A stretch of 64,000 bases of DNA from Girardinichthys multiradiatus (taxonomy: Eukaryota; Chordata; Actinopteri; Cyprinodontiformes; Goodeidae). Both the position numbers and the translations under genes were made by a program. The DNA is taken from contig NC_061805.1 of the NCBI RefSeq assembly GCF_021462225.1, positions 31,017,958 through 31,081,957 of the forward strand, written 5' to 3'. A model generated the notes under the pieces. The model worked only from the letters and a program-made list of their open reading frames with translations, had not been told where the DNA came from and did no database searches. Positions 1 to 12,700 of this stretch are shown piece by piece; within the stretch, counting starts at the first letter, position 1; every line of letters starts with the position of its first letter.

Positions 1-690
1 GACAACTCCATGGTCCAGCTCCAGCGTTCCTCTGTGGAGAGAGGAGAACCTTCCAGGAGGATCACCATCTCTGCAGCAATCTACTAACCAGGCCTGTATG
101 GTAGAGTGGCCAGTAGAAAGCTACTCCTTAATAAAGGCACATTGCAGCCTGTCTGGAGTTTGCCAAAAGACTCCTGAAAGATTCTTAGACCATGAGAAAC
201 TAAATTTTCTGGGCTGATGAGACAGAAGTTGGACTCTTTGGTGTGAATGCCAGATATTATGTTTGGAGGAAACCCGGCACCGCTTTTCACCAGGCCAATA
301 CAGTCTCTACAGTGAAGCATAGTGATGGCAGCATCATACTGTGGAGATGTTTTCAGCATCAGGAACTGGCAGACTAGTCATGATAGAGGAAAGGATGAAT
401 GCAGCAATGTACAGAGACATCCTGGATGTCTGTTCCAGAGTGCTCTTGACTTCAGACTGGTGCGAAAGTTAATTTTTCAGCATGACAAAAAACCCAAAGC
501 ACACAGTCGAGATCTCAAAGGAGTGGATTCAGAACCCCTCTGTGAATGTACTGGAGTGGCCAAGCCAGTGTCTAGACATGAATCCAATTGAACATCTCTG
601 GACAATCAAAAAAACGGCTGTGCACAGACGTATTCCATCCAATCTGATGGAGCTTGAGATGTTATGCAAAGAAAAAAAACACTCTTTGGT
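1..690 (+). mobile_element. Tc1/mariner-type transposon relic, cut by the left window edge
   Basis: The + strand carries broken pieces of a Tc1-family DDE transposase. Around 215-350 one can read the DE(T/S)KVELFG-like block, then a WRKPGTAFH-like block and the degenerate (G)GSI(I)LW block. Around 540-660 the DMNPIEHLW block and the RRIPSNLMELE block near the C-terminus are visible. The pieces lie in different frames with stops between them, so it cannot make an enzyme. The 5' terminal inverted repeat must lie left of the window. Family assignment rests on these motifs; age and subfamily cannot be told from one copy. Confidence 0.85.
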
Positions 691-1434
691 TGCCTACTCT
701 CCGCTGGATCCTCCTGTTGCTGTCGTCATGCCTCTGACAGAAATTAAAAGTGTCTCGATCTCAGGGTCAGATTGCAAAATGCCGCCAGTATGTTCATGTC
801 TACTGCCATCTAGGGGACAAAACCTGAAAGTGCTCTCTTAACAACAAGGAGAAAACATCTGTGTCTCTTTTAACCTTTAGGGTCAATTTATTATGTGCTC
901 CAACTGTCCCTTAGAGACACACAAAACAAATGTCTTTTAAAGGTTGAAGTAGAAGTATTATCTAGCAATAGAGTTTTCCAATATGTTTTTATAAATCAAA
1001 TGATAAGCTTCCCTCATCATACATCACAAATTTAAATGAAATTTCAGAATTTTCAACCAATTTTCAACCAAATAAAGGCCAAAAACCCAAAATTTGTAAT
1101 GTATCTCATATATGCAAATTCAACTTTGAAAGGAAACTATGTTATAAAAAGTGGACAACAACACTGATTTTCATCTATTTTTATTTTGGTGCACATTTCT
1201 TTTTTATTAATTGCTCCACCGTGGTCCCTTGGACATTCAAAAACTGCTCTTCCAAAGATTGCTTTGAATGCCATTAATGAATTCAATCATCTCCGTACAT
1301 AACAATTAGTCATGGATTGTGTTGTTCAAAAGTTGGCAGCAAAATTGATTGTGATTCATTTTCTCTCCACCTCTTACAAAGATTGTCAATAAAGTGTTAT
1401 GGATAAACATACTGTTTCCATTTTTAAATTAATG
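691..1434. other. Intergenic, no feature seen
   Basis: AT-rich sequence without a convincing open frame, splice-site series or recognised repeat core. It lies between a Tc1 relic and a LINE relic and may include further decayed transposon tail, which I could not prove by eye. Confidence 0.5.
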
Positions 1435-2210
1435 TTATTCATGAATTGTGTTAAATGCACTGGATAAATCAAAGAACGTGATCCTTACAGTGCTGCTGGC
1501 TTTGTCCAAATGACGGAGTTTGTTGAAGCAGGTGCATAATGGCATCTTCATCTTCAACTCCACAGTGATAAGCAAACTGAAGGGGTCCTGATAGTTTATT
1601 GTTTGCTTACTCAGGTGGGCCAACAGGAATCTCTCTAGGTAAGGTAAGGTAAGTTTATTTATATAACGCCTTTCAGCAACGAGACACTCAAAGCGCAAGG
1701 TCTAGGTCTAGGACCTTCATAATGTGGGATGTCAGGAAACAGGTCTGTAGTCATTGAGGACTGATGGGTGAGTTTTCGGTGGTATCAAAGCAAGACAGGC
1801 TCTGTTCAGACATCCATTGGTCAGATTGTCCTTCTGCTTGAAGTCATCTCTGACCACACATCTTGATATTGTTTTGCTGGAGCTTGTTCTCCAGCTTCTT
1901 ATACACCTCCTTGCTGTCTCTTAACTTGACTTTAAGTTGCTTCTGTATACCCCTCGCAGGGCTTCTTCAGCTTCCAGTGACCATCTTCTCACAGTTATCT
2001 TTATTACAGGTTGCCTCTGAACAAGGGGCTCGTATTTTGAGCAGAGAAAAACAAAATTGTGATCTGATTTACCTAGAGGTCTTGCTTTAGAGATGTACGA
2101 GTCCTTGACATTTGCATAAAACAAATCCAACGTTTTGTTTTCTCTGGTAGAGCAGATGACAAACTGTTGTATCCCAATGGCTACAGGACAAACTCCTACC
2201 ACCTTGTTAC
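1435..2210 (-). mobile_element. L2/Rex1-type LINE relic, internally deleted
   Basis: Read on the minus strand, 2200-1930 encodes the end of an apurinic-endonuclease domain (TRENKTLDLFYANVK, then LGKSDHNFVFL and RRWSLEAEEALRG). After an internal deletion, 1770-1440 encodes reverse transcriptase pieces (LTSHIMKVL, LLAHLSKQT, KASSTVRITFFDLSSAFNTI). The same RT blocks occur in the larger + strand copy near 34.4-34.6 kb, so both copies belong to one family. Frames are broken. A short unrelated insert interrupts it near 1635-1711. Confidence 0.8.
1635..1711. repeat. Small repeat insertion nested in the LINE relic
   Basis: A roughly 75-base segment containing TTTATTTATATAACGCC and CTCAAAGCGC interrupts the LINE reverse transcriptase between its MKVL and LLAHLS blocks. 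Short copies of a tctag/ctagg motif flank it and may be target-site duplications. The core resembles a widespread teleost short repeat. Its class (SINE-like or MITE-like) is not resolvable here. Confidence 0.5.
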
Positions 2211-2329
2211 TAAGCTCAGCCTAGTAACAACTAAGCTGATGAAATCACACGCAGTGATGGTGGAACAGCTGATGGTGGAATGTAAGCCAAAATAACACTA
2301 GTAACCACAATGGGAATATAATAAGGACA

Positions 2330-3110
2330 AAAACTTCTACTCGTACTCGTACTCGTCGTCTTCCGCTTATCCGGGACCGGGTCGCGGGGGCAGCAGACTC
2401 AGCAGAGATGCCCAGACGTCCCTCTCTCCAGACACCTCTTCCAGTTCCTCCAGGGGGATCCCAAGGCGTTCCCAGGCCAGCCGAGAGACATAGTCCCTCC
2501 AGCGTGTCCTGGGCCGTCCCCTGGGCCTCCTCCCGGTGGGACATGCCTGGAACACCTCCCGAGGAAGGCATCCAGGAGGGATCCGGTATGGATGCCCGAG
2601 CCACCTCAACTGGCTCCTCTCGATGTGGAGGAGCAGCGGCTCTACTCCGAGCCCCTCCCGGATGGCCGAGCTCCTCACCCTATCTCTAAGGGAGTGCCCG
2701 GCCACCCTACGGAGGAAGCTCATTTCAGCCGCTTGTATCCGTGATCTTGTTCTTTCGGTCATGACCCAAAGTTCATGGCCATAGGTGAGGGTAGGAATGT
2801 AGACCGACCAGTAAATTGAGAGCTTCGCTGTTTGGCTCAGCTCTCTCTTCACCACAACGGACCGGCACAGTGCCCCCATTACTGTGGCAGCCGCACCGAT
2901 CCGTCTGTCGATCTCCCACTCCATTCTTCCCTCACTCGTGAACAAGACCCCGAGATACTTAAACTCCTCCACTTGAGGCAGGAACTCCCCTCCAACCTGA
3001 AGAGGACAAGCCACCCTTTTCCGGTCGAGTACCATGGCCTCGGACTTGGAGGAGCTGATCCTAATCCCAGCCGCTTCACACTCGGCTGCGAACCGCCACA
3101 GCGAACTTCT
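2330..3110 (-). mobile_element. Rex3-like (RTE clade) LINE, 3' fragment
   Basis: On the minus strand an open stretch of about 220 codons (3035-2367) encodes the end of a reverse transcriptase and the region after it: EFKYLGVLFTSEGRMEWEID, then SVYIPTLTYGHELWVMTERT, RRVAGHSLRDRVRSS and RSQLRWLGH. The 3' end reads GACCCGG..GATAAGCGGAAGA, the usual ending of teleost Rex3 copies, followed here by a degenerate short tail repeat. The copy is 5'-truncated at about 3110, the normal outcome of target-primed reverse transcription. The frame is well kept, so it is fairly young compared with its neighbours. Confidence 0.85.
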
Positions 3111-5229
3111 AATGGTTCAATATTTGGGCTGCAGAGACAACACTTCACAGTAACTTGTCCTGGAATACACCCTCTGTTGTTCACAAACACTCCTTATCCA
3201 CCTCCTTGGTGTTTGTCGCTACTCTTTAAATCTCTGTCTGCTCGTATGATCAGAAAGCCTGGCAGAGAGACGCTGGAGTCAGTGATATGATCCTGCAGCA
3301 ATGTCTCAGTGAAACAAACAATACTGCGTTTCTGATACTATAGCTGGATTCTTTGTAGTACTTGGAGTTCATTCAACATGTTTCCCAACAGTCTCCCAAT
3401 GCCCATCATAATCAATGGATGGTTTGTACTTCCTCATGCTCTCTCTTCTCTTTGTTCCAGCTCTGCATCCACTGTGCTTTCTTTCCAACTCACCTGGTAT
3501 TTTGGGTTGTAGTTGAAGTATTGTTTGAGCTTTTGAAACATCAATCAGCTGATCCCAGTTGTACAAAAAAAACAAACACCTTGTTTCCACGGTTACACAT
3601 CTTTACAAATGTCTAAAAGTAAAAATGCATCAGATAAAAACACATTACACATACTGTATACTTTTCGGATAGTGATAGCCAGTTTTTTATAATTAAAGTA
3701 TCTCTAGTCACTTTCGGTTTTGGGCAAAGTCATTAAACATTCACGAAAAGTAGATTTTTTTTTCCAACCCATATGTGTAAATTGGTTACTTTACAGCACA
3801 TGAGACAATACTTCCACCTTGTGGAAAAAAGGAAAGCATGACATTTGAAAGGATTTCAACAGGAAATATAAAAAAGAAATATAATAGAATTTAAGAAAAA
3901 GTTTCAAGTTGCAATGAAATTGTTTTCAGTAACATGAATTTTCAATGGGATTCAATGGTCCAAAAAAGGCTAAAGGGACACAGATTGCTCTATTAAGTTT
4001 AAAGAAACATGAAAGCATGAACATATTAGATCCACCCCAAAATACACAACACCCGGTCAAATTCTATGCCATTTATTTCAACAAGAAAATGTATTATAAA
4101 ACTTTTAAAATGTCCAACAACCCAGGAGGATACATTTTTTAACACAAAGCAACTGTAGCAGAAAACTTGAGCAAATAAGTAAAAAGGAAGAAAAGTGAAA
4201 GCAGCTAAGCTTTCAACCTCTTTACTACTGTCCTCCTCACAATCCTTACATGGTTTCATTCACCCATCGTAATGTCAGCCACATTCTTTGCATATATCTT
4301 CGGGCTCTTTGTCCACGAATGTTATTCATTCTGCCTCACCAGATTGAATTGTGCTTTGTAATGTTTGTGTAAAGTTCAGACAGGGGCGGAAAAATGTGAA
4401 CGAGCAGGTATAGCCTGCAGGACAGGCGACATGTTCCTTTTGTGTCCAACGTCTGTTGTCCCATCAGTCGTTGTGTTTTCTTCATCTGCACTCCATGTGA
4501 ACAAAAACATCATGGTTGCAACTCCACCCAACACAAAAAAACAAAAAACAAAACAAGAAAGTCCAGGTGGACAACCTTGAGAGCAATGTGATGTAGTTGA
4601 AAAATATGGTCTTCCTTTTAAAAACTGCTGCCAGACCAGTGTTGTTGGTTACAGTGTGAATGCATTGTGCACCGATCTGAAGCGAGACTTTGTGGATGAC
4701 TGAACAGGAGCTACAGGGTTGCTGTTTTATTTAACTGTTTGTTTTGTCTCTAAACAATGTGGCTGATGTTCTAGGAAGGTAAAAAGACAGACAATCTAAA
4801 ATTATCACTTATAATTATGTTTTTCCACATATCACAGCTCCTTTGGTTTGATAGTAATGAAGCAAGAAACCCAGCCCACTGTGGTAAACGATTAAAAAGC
4901 AAACTAAAGGAAAGCTACACAATAATAAGTAAGGATAAGTGAAACTAAACAGCAACAGAGAATAAAACTTCGAAGGTGAAACTCATCCTTTATTGGCCTA
5001 ACATAGGACGACCAAAATCACATTTTTGGTAGTCTCCAAATAGCCCAGATTTGGCGTCTTTAAATGACATCCTCCTGGCTACAGATGGCCGTGTGATCCT
5101 GGCTCTCCTCGGTTTATCAGCTCCCTAAAACTCAGTGGTGCATTATTCTCTGCTAACCTGCCCACAGTATTGTGTAGTAGGACTTCACTATATTATAAAA
5201 TCTTGCAAAAAATAGTATTGGTCTACATG
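3111..5229. other. Intergenic, no gene recognised
   Basis: No conserved coding block or paired splice sites were found on either strand. The part just right of the Rex3 piece (about 3110-3360) may be older LINE sequence. The rest is AT-rich single-copy-looking sequence. Confidence 0.5.
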
Positions 5230-5420
5230 ATTTAAAATAATCTATTTTTCCATTACATCTGGAGTCCAGCAGGGTTCAATTCTTGAGCCTCTGCTATTTT
5301 TTTGTGTGCCTCACCTGCCCCATCAGCACCATATTTAGAAAAGACAAAACTGCTTTCCAGTGTCATGCAGATGATCGTCAGGTTTATCTACCATTTAAAC
5401 AGAAGGATGACTGCTGCATG
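5230..5420 (+). mobile_element. Reverse-transcriptase fragment of a non-LTR element
   Basis: The + strand reads, with frame breaks, the block around the catalytic site of LINE reverse transcriptases: GV(P)QQGSILEPLLF, then IFRKDKTAFQCHADDRQVYLPFKQKDD, corresponding to the usual YADDTQ-type box. The copy is short and inactivated, with C-H-A-D-D in place of Y-A-D-D. It differs from the L2/Rex1 copies elsewhere in the window. Confidence 0.7.
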
Positions 5421-5524
5421 CAAGAACAAAAAGCTATGTCTTGTCTTGATTGGCACAGTACACAAGTGCTGAACATTTTTAGCTCACAACTTTGGATTTG
5501 CTCATGGTCCAAAATTTACAGCCA

Positions 5525-5975
5525 AAATAATGGTGGAAATGCTTTAGATCAAAGCATATTCATGTGTTAAAATTAAGAATTTGTGGCAAGATTTGAAAAC
5601 AGAGGTTTACTGATTCTCTCCATCCAATCTGACTTGATCTTTTTAGCTTGCATGCATAGCACAAAGTGTGGCTGAAGCTAACACCATCTAAAATGTGAAA
5701 CATGGTGGTGGCAGCATCATGCTATGGAGACTGTTTTCTTCAGCACAGACAGGAAACCTGGTCAGACTTGATCTGAAGATGAATAGAGCAGAATCAAGGA
5801 AGACAGCCTGTTTATAGGCTGCAGAAGAACTGAGAATGGGGTTTCACCTTCAAGCAGGAAAACAACCTTAAACATAAAGCCAGGTGGCAGCCAAGGGCAT
5901 GGTTTAGATCAAGGCATATTTATTTGTTAGAATGACCTTTTCAAAGTCTACACCTAAATCATATTTTGCTGGCCC
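5525..5975 (+). mobile_element. Tc1-type transposon relic
   Basis: Contains the DNA version of the conserved transposase block V-K-H-G-G-G-S-I-M-L-W (gtgaaacatggtggtggcag at about 5695) and, on both sides, pieces of the SPDLNPIENL region (the gtttagatcaa..gcatattcatgtgttaaaat type sequence). Order and duplication of the pieces suggest two overlapping decayed copies. No open frame remains. Confidence 0.75.
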
Positions 5976-6206
5976 TTAATGAGGCAATATGATTCTAATT
6001 GAGAATTCACTATATGCAAATGTAAGCATTTCTGGGCTAGGCCAAGGCTCCACTATTTTATGATCCAAAAAAGGCCTTAGTTCCCTTTCAAACAAAACCA
6101 CAAGTGACATGCGCCATGGAAAGTGTCATGTCAATTCAGGCACGTCATCTGATTCATTTATCTCATTCTTATTTCCTTGTTTATGTCATCACTCGTAGAT
6201 CTTTTC

Positions 6207-6229
6207 TTTTTTTTTTTTTTTTTTTTTTT
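6207..6229. repeat. Poly(T) tract, 23 bases
   Basis: Uninterrupted T run, seen directly. It could be the poly(A) tail of a minus-strand retroposed insert, but no source sequence was recognised next to it. Confidence 0.9.
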
Positions 6230-6702
6230 ACCCAGATGCAATCTCAGGATTAAAGCAGAATCACGCAATAATATTCCTGGTGCATTTTGATTAATCGGAC
6301 ATGGCTTCTATGAATACGGATGAGGGAGCCACACATAAGAGAACAAAATAACCAACACAAATGGATTAAAGTACCCTGCTCAGGGCAGCCAGAAAAAACA
6401 ACCTGTCTCCTGTAGGTGGATTTGCTAGCTGGAAGACATGATGATGGTGGTGGTGATTTCCTCCCCACTTTTTGTGGGTGGATCCCTCCACGTAATGCAA
6501 AACGCACCATTGCGTTTGCTTTTCCTGCTTCCTACAGCCGCGTCGCATCAGCAGTACAGAGAGCCGCAGCTCGGAGATGTCCCTGAAGCTCTCAGCGGAC
6601 AGGAGAGGAAACCCCCGCACTTTGAGCTCCTCTGGACGGTTCGGACAGCAGCGGAAAGACGGCACTTGTTCTCGGTGAAAGCTTCTTTTTGCGGGCTGAA
6701 GG

Positions 6703-9700
6703 ATGAACATTCATACGCGGGTGAAGAGCAGTAGGACCGAGCATCACCTCGGAGCTGAGAAAGCGCACTTTGACAAGCAGCAGGTAAATATCGTACACGG
6801 ACACGGGGAGTGGACGGATTAACCCCAGCCTTGGAGTGGAAAAATGCGGGAATTTTTAAAGGCCTGCTGCGGGGTTTGACGCATAGGCCACATTTACAGC
6901 CAACGAATTAATTCAGAAATTAAAGCTTTAATGAGAAAATCAGGTGTCCTAAAGGCCTTACAGATTCATCACGGACCTACTTCCATTCAAAGCTAATTCA
7001 CCATAAATTAATCCTGTTTGCTTGTCTGATTAGTATTATATCTAAATTATTACTTTTATAATTTGTAGATGTAGTCATTCCGTTTTCAGAGCTGGATTTA
7101 TCCTTAAGGTGCTTGCTGTAGTAGAAAAGTGAATAATGTGCAGTGGCGGCACTAATGGGGGCCAGGGGGAGGCATTGATCACTTCAATAACTTTTCTCAC
7201 ACTCCCAGTCAGTCCTATATGCATACTATTTATAGCTAAATAAATTTATGATAGGAGAGTACCTATTTCAATAATGTGCATGTAGTTCAAGATTTGGATT
7301 AAACTTTGTAAAATAGCTTTTTATTGGATAATATCTGCAGAGTTCTCTTCTGTGAAATTTCTTTAATTTTGTCCTCAAATCAGAGACTAAAAGTCAGTCG
7401 CAGCTATGTGTAGTCACGGCACCCATTCCTCTCTGAATCCAGTCCTTCCTGTCCAACCACCTTTTCCTTCATTGAAAACATTTCATTCTTACTCTTTCTT
7501 TTTTACAGCCTCCTTCTTAGCTTTAACACTTCAATAGGTCAATGCAAACAGTTTATCCTGATATTCCTCTTAAAATAGGTGTATTTAGTTGGGGCTCCAG
7601 CTTTAATGGTCGGATTCTTTGACCAGTAAGCCATACTGGGAGCTACAGTATAACTTACTCCCCAGTGTGAGAGAGAAACATGAGATTCAGATGAGTCAGA
7701 TGATCAGTAACAAAACAAGCTGTGGAGCAGCTCCCCGGTGGTTCAGATCCTCCAATATTTTTGTTTCTGAAATAGCCTGAGCCTTTGCTTAGCCAACGTA
7801 CATTCCTGTCAATGTTTTATTTGCATATGAAGCACATGCAGAGATGAGGAGCCTTGGCATTTTAGACTTCAGGAAGGCAGGCCTCTGGAAATAAATATAA
7901 ACTGATCAAATGTGCATCACCATTTTAGTTTTTTGAAAATGAAGCAGTACGAAACGGATTAGAGCCATTAGTCTTACAATACGTTTGACTATTGCTGGTC
8001 TGTTGTGCGTCAATGATGTAGTTTGTGAAAGTGCTTGAAACCTGTTACACAGATGGATGAGGAGTATTTATCTGCTTGTCGCCTTTACCTGACTGCAACC
8101 ATTGCAGCTGAGTGAGGTTGGATTTTTATCGTTAGAGCTTCTGTTGTTTTTTTTTTATTGTACGATAACAAAAGCTTGTTTAAACTGTTTTCAACTGGTG
8201 CTTTGCTCCCCCCCCCCCCCCCCCCCCTTGTTGTTCTTCTTTGGTTACGGCCCTTAACACTTTTTATTCAGCTGAATTATTTTATTATTTGTTGACAATA
8301 TTTTCATTAAACGGGTAGCTGACAAAAATTATGATAATCTCTGCTCTAAAATGTACAGTGATGTATCATAAACAGAAAAAGCCAGAAGATAAATTTCAAA
8401 CCACCCTGATCAGTGGAAGAATTAACCCTTAACCAAAATATTCTGGTTGTGACATCCCTATTGGTCTAAAACTAAAATGTAAAAATTCTCCCTAATGACT
8501 CATGGGTAAAATGTAAGACTTTCTGAAAAAAATGCTGCACTTTTAAAATAGTATTTTAACCTAAGAAAATTCTTGATGCAATCACTCATTGGCTTGCATT
8601 TTGAGGCTTCTTTGCATTGGATCTGCTGTGTATTTGTACCTCCTAAACGTCTTCTCTTTACAACTATAAATTGCCATGAATTCAAACACTAAGCTCATAA
8701 ATAGTGTCCACATGTGTGAAAGTTTACCTTATTATTATAACTGCTCTGTCAAGTCCTCAGAAGACTCCTATAAAACACTGGTGAACAAACAGCATCATAA
8801 AGGCATTGAGCCATGTAGGGGAGACAGTGAACATGTGTAAGAAGCTCATCTAGTCAGAAGAAACCAAATTGAGCCTTTTGAGTGACAGAAAGCTGACCCC
8901 TCACATCACCTTAAACATATCATCCCCACAGTGAAACATGGTGGTGGCTTCATCATGCTAAAACAATACTTTTCTTCAGCAGGAGCATGGGGAAGCAGGT
9001 TCATGGTGAGATGGATGGAGCTAAATAAATGCAGAGGTGTGAGATAGGGGTGGAGGTTCACCTTCCAGCAGGAGACCAACCCTAGATACAGAACCAGAAC
9101 TACAATGGGTTGTTTTAGATCAAAGCATATTCATATTTTGAAACGACCCAGTCAAAGTCTAGACCTAAAGCGAAATTTACAATCTGTGGCAAGACTTCAA
9201 AAATGACTTTACAGACGCTGTCCATTAAAGCTGACTGAGTTTAAGCTATTTTATAAAGAAAAATGGGTAAACATTAAAGATGTGTGAAGCTGGTAGAGTT
9301 ATACCACTGAAGACTTACTGCTGTAAGTGCAGGGAAAGATTGTTCTGCCATTTACTGAATCATATGGGCGGAATACCAATGCACATCACACTATTCATTT
9401 GAAGCCATGTATCATCCTCCTTCCACTTCACAGTTATGCACTAACTTGAGTTGGTGTGTGACCTAACATCCACAAAATTATAATTAAGTTTGTGGTTGAA
9501 ATGTGATAAAATTGGAAAACGTTAATGGGGGGTTGAATACTTTTACAAGCCTCTGTGTTTCAGGTTCCATCTATACATGAATTGTGCATCCAGTCAATAA
9601 TCTCCTTTACTGTTTTAGCCACACAACGCATGATTTGGTTTGCTGGATTTGTTGCTTTAGCGTTGCTCAGCTCCAGTCCTTGAGAACAACCTTTAGATCC

Positions 9701-12700
9701 ACCGCTTCTTCATCACATCTGAATCAAATGACTGAATCCCCTTTATCAGCAGGTCATTCAGCTCTGCAGAGGCCTGGTAGCAAGTCTTTTGTTTTATTCA
9801 GATGTGTTGGAGAAGGGATGCAGCTAGAAGCATGCAAACAATGGAGGAAGTTTTGTTGTGTGGTTCCTGTATACCTATGGATCACACAATAACCCTTTTC
9901 ACATTCATAGCAAGACTGGTGTAGCCTTGTTGCAAATTGGTCTCCAGCTTTTAAGAAACACAGGTGGAACAGGTGAAAATCTAACTACTATGCAAGATTA
10001 TTAAATATTTATTGATTTATTTACTCATCCAAGTTGCCAACTGAAGTAGTCACAGAGCTGTTTTTTGGTTAAAAGGGGGGGATGTGATTTAAGAACATCA
10101 TGTTTGAAATATTGTTTCCATTCAATTGAGTCAGAGATTTTTTTTCTGTATAGAAACACTAATGTGCCTCAATTAATCATGTATGAATTACAAATATGCC
10201 CATTTTCTGAAATGGTTAAACTACTGTGAAACCTCAGACTGGTGTATTGCTGCTAAACTTACTTCATGTGGTGTTAAAACAGAAATTACAGCTACACTAT
10301 TCCTTAATGGAAGATATGATATTTGCTCTAAGAAATGTCCACCAATTTCTTTAAATCTAAAAATGAAATTGGTGATTATTGAACTTCAATGTTGTCCATG
10401 CAACTTTTAATATAGTTATAACAGCAGATACTGTTAAATGGTTGATACTGTAGTTTAATTGTCACTGATTCCTGACTATATATATATTTCTAGAAACAGG
10501 AAAATGAAGCAATTATGTAACATCCTGACTTAATCACTTATCAGGTTACTCTCTATTGAAGCAAACAAATATTTAAAAACTCCAGACTGTACTGATGTTA
10601 CATTTTGACCTGAGTACCAAGGTGAACCGTCTCTCACAGAGTCTTGCTTGTGTTTGTGTATCTGTGCTGTAGTGTTTGCCTTTCCTCACTCCTGTTGCCT
10701 GAGCAATCACCCATGTGAATGAGAAGGAGGGGGGATGGGAGTCCTACAAGGTAAACATAGCCACTGAGTTGGAGTTAACACTGAATGAAGTGCACAGTGG
10801 TTAGTAAAGCACGCAGATTTTTGTGCTGAGCCTTCCTGTCAGCATTCATCAACCTCTGATTATAATTTCCAATACATGTGTTATTGGAAAAAAATCTGCA
10901 GTCTTGTTTTTTTTTTGTGTTCATCCTGAAAGCATTGTCGGTGTGAAATAGTTTTATTTATTTATTTTTGTCCTGTGCCGCAGAGTAGCGTTCACTATTG
11001 TTGCCTGAGGGCCAAGAAAAAGCCCAACAGATTTACTTTCACAAGTGGAGCAATACAGCTAAACTTTAAAGCTCTGCTTGATATTTAGAAAATAAAATTT
11101 ATTAGAAACTGCTTTCAGATTATTTCAATTGTTACGGACACAGAGACAGAAATGAAAAGGAAAAAAAATAAGAAACACGAAAGACAGAGAGGTGGGGAAG
11201 GGAAAATGGGAGAGAAGGAGAAAAGAATGGAGGAAAGAAAGAACGATGAAGAGAACACCTGACTTGCTTCTACACCTGCAGAAACGTTCATATCAACAGC
11301 TTTTTTACCAAAAGGTGCACAGTACTTATGAATGCAAGATGTATTTAGTGGTAAATGTGGCTTAATATAGAACATTTCTGTATCTGTTAACACCTAAATC
11401 TAAACACCTGTGGGTCTGAGTGTGAGCGGGCTTGTGTATACAAGGTTTCTCCATTTACACACCGATCCCCAGCAGGTAGTGTGGCTGGGAGGAAATAGGC
11501 CCCTCATTTGATGGGGGGCCTAAACCAATCCAGGAGAGGTAGCAGACCAAGACCCAATCTGACACAAAAAACAGGCACACATAGTCACAATCACACATTC
11601 CCACCCTCATGCGTACACATAAAAACACTCACACCCACGCACCCATGTAAAGACAAACAACAATGGACGTCATACACTCACTCACACTCCCCATATATAC
11701 TCTATACTCCCAGGTCCCGATACCCCATAGGGGCAACCAGCCCGCGGACCCAGGTGGTGGTCCCCTTCCCCGGGGGTGGAGACAGGCAGACCGCCTCAGC
11801 ACCTGAACCTGGGCTTGGCTAGCCTGGGCTGGTGCCTGAACCTGAGCGACCCGGACCTGGACCCTGACCCCTCGCACCGACCCCAGTCCCCAATAACCCC
11901 CACCCTCATCCGGAGAGGGGGCCATGTACAAAAGAGGGATCTACGTGGTCCGAACTAGCCCGCCAACCAGAGCCGCCACAGGATGAAATAGTCCCAACCA
12001 ACCCCCCAATGAATTCCGATCCTAACCCCATGAGCCCCCCACCCCCAATGAACCCCAACATGAATTTTCACACATGGCCACCCCCAACCAGGACACAGAT
12101 ATCAAACACATGCCACCATACCCAAACACCATGAATCCCCTCTCCACAGCACAGGGGCACACCCCTACAGGTGAGCTTTATCCCCGAAAAGCCAATGGAG
12201 CCACACCCACACAGCGCAAGCTCCACACACTGCCTTGCTCCAATCACCCCCGCCGCATCCTGCCCCCACCACACAGCGTGCCACGACAGCAAGGCAAACG
12301 GTAAATGCACTAGGTTTTGACACTCTTCGGTTTATTGTTATTGAGAGAAGAAAGCTAAAATTTGGCTGTTTTTGGACTGAGCTGTTTGAAACTGCAGTCA
12401 AAAGATGTAAGAAGCTATTTTAAAGGGATCTGAATATTCAATGGCATGTTGAGACATGTCTGTGGTTCATTCAGGCTCCAATAGAGTGAGAGAGAGCATT
12501 ACTTTCAGCAAACAGGACGGCTGAATGGAGTACAGGAAAAAAGCTCTGTTTTATCCAATCAAGCTTCCAACCTCTGTTTGTTAATGGAAGGCACTAAATT
12601 TGGAAATGTTTGCAGCCATTTGTAAATCTCAAAGTTAAGGTGAAGCTGTAAGTCTAGCTGCTAAATATGGTTTAAAATATCACTTCCTTAATAATTTTGA

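Noticed and set aside
11508..12423. Cluster of open frames on both strands
   Set aside because: They result from the C-rich, T-poor composition of the block; no domain, no splice context, and proline-rich low-complexity products on one strand.
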